Assembly: GCF_002381345.1 (NCBI RefSeq)
Contig: NZ_CP020661.1
Span: 1-64,000, forward strand
DNA length: 64,000 nt
Origin: Candidatus Enterovibrio altilux
Lineage (GTDB): Bacteria > Pseudomonadota > Gammaproteobacteria > Enterobacterales > Vibrionaceae
Direction: 5' to 3'
The notes beneath the pieces were generated by a model, which saw only the letters and a list, made by a program, of their open reading frames with translations, had not been told where the DNA came from and did no database searches. The position numbers were made by a program, and so were the translations under genes. This document shows positions 60,243 to 64,000 of this stretch, piece by piece. Position 1 is the first letter of the stretch. Each line of letters begins with the position of its first letter.

Positions 60243-60905
60243 GGAGCTTTATTTCCTAAATAAGGGAACTGAATGATCAATCTACGCTCTAAACAGCTAG
60301 GTCACTTAAATGTTCAGATCTATAAGAAAGCTTTACTACAAAACAACTAACGGGAAGCAGTATAATCAAGCTTTAACCAACAGGGGCTCTCTAACATTCT
60401 AGATTAATGCAAAAGCTATTCAGCTATGGAATTAAATTAAGCAGAGTAATGACAGAAAACCTCATTTACTTAGCGACTTAGCAATTACAACGGCCACCAT
60501 GGTTAAACACGTATTTTTAATACCATTGGGAGATCTGCAAAGATTCATTAATTCTCTTTACAAGCTTGTTCCACTGCCATGGTTATGCTCTCACTATTCA
60601 TGCATTAGCAAACGAACCAAGACGATTAACATCACACTCAAGATGAAGAATAAAGGAACCATCCAGCACTTACTCATTAATTTAAGAAGGCTCAAAATCT
60701 ACGGTGAAGGGAAATGGAAAGTAAAAAAGCATGGTACTGATGAAAAACAGCTAGTCTGGCACCAGTTACATTTAGTGGTAAAGATAAATACTCATGAAGG
60801 CATTGCTGCTGAGTTCAGTGCATCAAATATAACTGACGGTGAAGTGCTACCTAACTTACTCAAACAGATCCGCTGAAAAATCAATGAAAGATCCGACGAT
60901 AAAGA
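60243..60905 (+). mobile_element. IS903-like element, right end missing
   Basis: Left end gctttatttcctaaataagg at 60243. The transposase remnant (60499-60876) is one of the longest, with LSRLYKLVPLPW-like, SCISKRTKTINITLKMKNKGTIQHL and ASNITDGEVLPNLLKQIR. It is truncated after 60905. Confidence 0.9.
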
Positions 60906-61040
60906 CTCGACAATACTTTTAATCATAGTTATAAAATAGACTAAGAATTAGATTTATTTATTGTTACATTAAAAATATTTTTCTTTACAGTTGCATAGGT
61001 TAGAGATAAATATTATGCAAATATATTAAGGAGTTAAATA

Positions 61041-61376
61041 ATGTTTAGTGGTCAAAAATTTTTTGATGACAAGCATTTTCCAAAAGGTTTTGCCCGGTCC
61101 GGTTACTTCACCATCAAGGATGCGCAACTTTTGGAAACCTGTGGGCGTACTATGACGGCGTTGTTCGAAGGCACGATGGTTCCACAAGATGAGGAACAAC
61201 AAAGGTTTGTTGACGAAATAAACGGTCGTCGTGCTGCTGAGTCTCAATATTCTTTGTGTTGGTTGAAATATCTTAAAGAGATTAACCAGAAGCATGTAGT
61301 TTATAACCTTTGTTCAACATCTCGTGGTGGTCCCATGGAAGACTATTTAGAAGCAGAGATTGACGAACAAAGTTAA
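61041..61376 (+). CDS. maoP: MaoP (DUF413/YifE family) macrodomain Ori organisation protein
   Basis: The protein has 111 residues with AAGGAG 7 bases before ATG. FFDDKHFPKGFARSGYFTIKDAQLLETCG is the DUF413 signature, and the acidic middle and C-terminal tail (EDYLEAEIDEQS) also fit. In E. coli MaoP acts with the maoS site to organise the Ori macrodomain, and it co-occurs with Dam. It is intact, monocistronic, and ends in a strong terminator. Confidence 0.9.
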   Translation: MFSGQKFFDDKHFPKGFARSGYFTIKDAQLLETCGRTMTALFEGTMVPQDEEQQRFVDEINGRRAAESQYSLCWLKYLKEINQKHVVYNLCSTSRGGPMEDYLEAEIDEQS

Positions 61377-61575
61377 TTTAAGGATTTGATTGTTTACCTA
61401 TGATAGTCGGTTCAGGCGAGTATGACAGGTTAAAGTGTCTTCAATGCATTATGCATATACTCAAATTAATTTAAAGATGCCGGTTTAAAGCTTATTATTT
61501 ATAATACGTTAAAGAACATGTAATCACTGATAAAATCACAGTGAAAAATTGTTCAATAGTTTCTTTAACTTCTTT

Positions 61576-61612
61576 AAAACAACGTTTACTTTAAAAGTAA
61601 ACGTTGTTTTTT
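61576..61612 (+). terminator. Rho-independent terminator, perfect long stem
   Basis: AAAACAACGTTTACTTT (61576) and its exact complement AAAGTAAACGTTGTTTT (61594) with a one- to three-base tip, followed by TT. It lies 200 bases after maoP. Confidence 0.8.
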
Positions 61613-61679
61613 GATTATTCATTTATCATCTTCCAGAACTGTTCTATCGGGTGAATATTTAGGAGTTTAATTTTATCAT

Positions 61680-62519
61680 TCGAGTTCAGATCATAAATTT
61701 CAACAGAATTTACTATTAAACAATCACTTTCGTTTTAGGCACACCTAGCTAAGTCAACTTATTTAATGCTTTTATCATGGCGTAAACTTCCTTAATCTAA
61801 ACATTGTGATTCCTGAAGCTCAATATCTATCCGGAAAGTATTTTGATTCGAAACATTGGCGTTTCTGATAGGGAAGATTTATGGTAATCATCCCTAATTT
61901 TTCAATGCTAATTGGAACCGTATAACTTCTGGTAACTGACCGTTAAATTATACGAGTAATTTCGTTTTAAAAAATTATTTTTTAGAGGGATGAGTAGAAC
62001 TACTTGTTTAATACAAAATGATTTTTGTAAAATTGTCCGGTGTTATAAGCACTATCGGCTGATCTTTCATTGCTTTTCCAGCAAGTTTATTTAAGCAAAT
62101 TAGGTAGCACTTCACCGTCAGTCACATTTGATGCACTTAACTTAGCAGCAATAATTGCATGCGTATTTATATTTACCGCTACACGTCGCTTATACCAGAC
62201 TCACCATTTCCCATCAGTACCATGTTTTTTTACTTTCCATTAGCCTTCACAGTAGACTTTGAACCCTGTAGAATCAATGACTAAGTCACTAAATAAACGA
62301 GATCTCCCATGATTACTCTGCTTCATTTGATTTCATAGCTAAACATTTTTTATCAATTCAAAATATTAGTGAATCACGATTAATTAAAGTTTGATCATAT
62401 TACTTCCAGTTAATTGTTTTGTGGCTAAGCTTGTGCATAGGCCTAAATATGTAAGTGAACCTAGCTATTTAGAGCGTAGATTAATAATTTAGTTCTCTGA
62501 TTTAGGAGATAAAACCTGT
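61680..62519 (-). mobile_element. IS903-like element, internally deleted
   Basis: Reverse order of element segments from cagatcataaatttcaacag (right) to ttctctgatttaggagataaaacc (left, 62519). About 200 bases are lost in the transposase start region. Confidence 0.88.
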
Positions 62520-62727
62520 CAAAAAACAATATTTCGAATCAAAAAACTTTTCAGAGGGACATTGAGTCTAAAAGACTACGATGCCCAAATTGACGAAATC
62601 TTCACAATAATAAAATCGTCAAACAAACAGATAAAGCTAGGTATGCCTAACACGAAAGCGATCATCAAATAGTTAATGATACTGAAATTCGCTATTGAAA
62701 CTAAAATTAGGGAACCAAGTCCCTAAG
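62520..62727 (+). mobile_element. IS903-like right-end fragment, inverted to its neighbour
   Basis: caaaaaacaatatttcgaatc ... aaaattagggaaccaagtcc; same minus-left/plus-right junction as at 15382. Confidence 0.78.
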
Positions 62728-62962
62728 CAATACAGTTCACTTAAATATTTAGGTTTATAGGCAAGCTTGACTCCAGAACAACCACTGAGAGCAGTATAAT
62801 AAGTTTCAATTAATCGAGGCTAACTAGTACTAACATTCTAGATTGATGAAGAAGCCATTCAGCTATGGAACCCCACCAAGTAGGATAACCATGAAAAATT
62901 TAATTTATTTAGTAACTTAACCGGTTTTACTATATAAACTCGAATCAGGAAACAAAACCGAC
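62728..62962 (+). mobile_element. IS903-like deletion derivative
   Basis: Left end (cagttcacttaaatatttagg) through the transposase start (gatgaagaagccattcagc), then directly the right repeat (actcgaatcaggaaacaaaacc). Confidence 0.75.
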
Positions 62963-63355
62963 AAAATACGTAATATTTTTCTATGCTAAACAAAAACTAA
63001 ACTTTCCTTCCTCCCGTGAGCACCATATAACAATAGAATGAACGTTCCATTAATTTAGGCATCTAAACTTCATAATTTATTGTATGCACTTTATTTGCTG
63101 CTACCTCACCACAATTTTACTGAGCTCATCTCAGATCTGCGCAACTGCTTGAATATCAAGCTTAATCATCTTGATACTCAGCTGCTTTCATCAAAAAAAT
63201 CTTAATACTTAGTTGTCCAATTATTTGGGTCACTTCAAAAAAGAACATTTCTTCTATTTAATTTTTAAGTAAAATTTAACAGAATCCACTCAAACTTTAC
63301 AATAAATTACGCTAAAATTTTTAAAAAACCTCACCTTTTGGCAAAGCCTTAAATT
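62963..63355. other. Intergenic region before the tRNA gene, nothing recognised
   Basis: No ORF, repeat or regulatory motif stands out. The tRNA is on the minus strand, so this lies downstream of it. Confidence 0.4.
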
Positions 63356-63431
63356 TGGCTCCCTCTGCAAGACTTGAACTTGCGACATACGGATTAACAG
63401 TCCGCCGTTCTACCAACTGAACTAAGAGGGA
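63356..63431 (-). tRNA. tRNA-Asn (GTT)
   Basis: A 76-base cloverleaf read on the minus strand: acceptor TCCCTCT/AGAGGGA, anticodon GTT at 63398-63396 in loop CTGTTAA, T-arm GCAAG-TTCAAGT-CTTGC, discriminator G and encoded CCA (63358-63356). The D-arm shows AGTTCAGTTGGTAGAAC. All stems pair, so it should be functional. Confidence 0.96.
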
Positions 63432-63567
63432 TTTTTTATTCAAAAATATGTTACCTTTCGAAAACAAGATAATATTAGGCAATGGGCTGAGCGCATGCAA
63501 GCACTAATTTATATTCCACGCTACAATTAGTACAAGTGGCTAATAGATGAGCTAATTAACACTATTC

Positions 63568-63722
63568 TGGGCTTTATTTTTTAAATTAGAGAACTAGATC
63601 TTTAATCAGTACTCCATACAGCTAGGCCAACTGAAATATTTAGATCTATGAACAAGATTCGCTGCAAAAGAACTAACTGGAAGCAGTACAATCAAGCTTT
63701 AATTAATCATATCTCAGCCTAA
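63568..63722 (+). mobile_element. IS903-like left-end fragment
   Basis: gggctttattttttaaattag ... caagctttaattaatcatatc, about 155 bases of the left end. Confidence 0.83.
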
Positions 63723-64000
63723 TACTCGGGAAATGATGTATTATTGGAACCATTTTTAACCAATTAAAACTATTTAAAATTAAACATTATCGGAGCCGTA
63801 GTTGTGTCAACTTTATGGTTCACTTGTTGACTGGACTCATAGGGTATTCATTTCGACTAAATCAACAGAGCATCAAGATAACTAAGATTGCTCCATAAGC
63901 ACTTATGAAAATTTGAGATTAAATTGTTTGCAATGGTTGTTGCTGCAATAATTAATCATTTTTTATGATTAAATTATTACAGCATGGAATTATTGTATAA
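63723..64000. other. Window end, nothing recognised
   Basis: No gene or repeat is seen in the last 278 bases. Confidence 0.4.

Noticed and set aside
1-64000. CRISPR array or cas genes
   Set aside because: The many repeats are dispersed IS fragments of varied length. No regular short repeats with equal spacers and no Cas-like proteins were seen.
1-64000. Chromosome II replication origin (rctB, iterons)
   Set aside because: parAB2 suggests it is near, but I found no RctB-like protein and no array of regularly spaced 11/12-mers.

Overview
The window looks like chromosome II of a Vibrionaceae bacterium that is undergoing heavy genome decay. Its marker genes are a ParA2/ParB2-type partition pair with matching TTTACA-N-TGTAAA sites (45401 and 26114), RNase II, a Lap-type adhesin secretion/proteolysis operon, aroE next to a hemF relic, and maoP. 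The DNA is AT-rich. About half of the intergenic space consists of eroded copies of one IS903-like (IS5 family) element of about 1.03 kb; I counted roughly 30 copies or fragments on both strands, none with an intact transposase. Many ordinary genes are pseudogenes (SCO1/SenC, GNAT, cobD, hemF, tra genes). This combination of a two-chromosome Vibrio relative, IS expansion and mass pseudogenisation resembles what is known of the anglerfish light-organ symbionts ('Candidatus Enterovibrio'). That assignment is inference; no marker here proves it.

Layout. 0-2.5 kb: Zn protease / rimK / aspartoacylase-like cluster. 3-16.4 kb: housekeeping genes (DUF805, DEAD helicase, two EEP-family hydrolases, rnb, mtnN) separated by IS relics and pseudogenes. 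17.4-21.6 kb: a region of small unfamiliar genes with divergent regulators, tandem operator palindromes and a strong hairpin, probably a small phage- or plasmid-like remnant. 22.8-26.1 kb: ansA and a FapA-like DUF342 gene. 27.3-35.4 kb: an intact six-gene operon (HlyD adaptor, TolC-like protein, OmpA-like protein, LapG protease, LapD c-di-GMP receptor, LapB ABC exporter) with no adhesin gene in the window. 36-39 kb: relics of conjugation genes (traG, traH, traB). 39.8-42.2 kb: a decaying four-part operon consisting of a 23-residue peptide ending CVPW, a transcription-attenuator-like hairpin, an AdoMet decarboxylase-like enzyme, a HemW-like radical SAM enzyme and a small coupled gene. 43-49.3 kb: parAB2 and a two-TM protein. 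51-53 kb: aroE and a DUF368 protein. 54.9-55.7 kb: a relic of a conjugative coupling protein. 55.8-59.6 kb: an acyl desaturase and a GGDEF protein. 61 kb: maoP. 63.4 kb: tRNA-Asn.

The most interesting item is the peptide operon at 39.8-42.2 kb. A short precursor-like peptide, an internal hairpin terminator before the enzymes, and a radical SAM enzyme are the usual architecture of a ribosomally made, post-translationally modified peptide (RiPP) or peptide-derived cofactor locus. Pairing it with an AdoMet decarboxylase that keeps the Ser/His/Cys catalytic set is something I do not recognise from any described class. The decarboxylase-to-radical-SAM frame is broken at homopolymers and by one nonsense codon, so here the system is dying or its reads contain indels; an intact relative should be sought.
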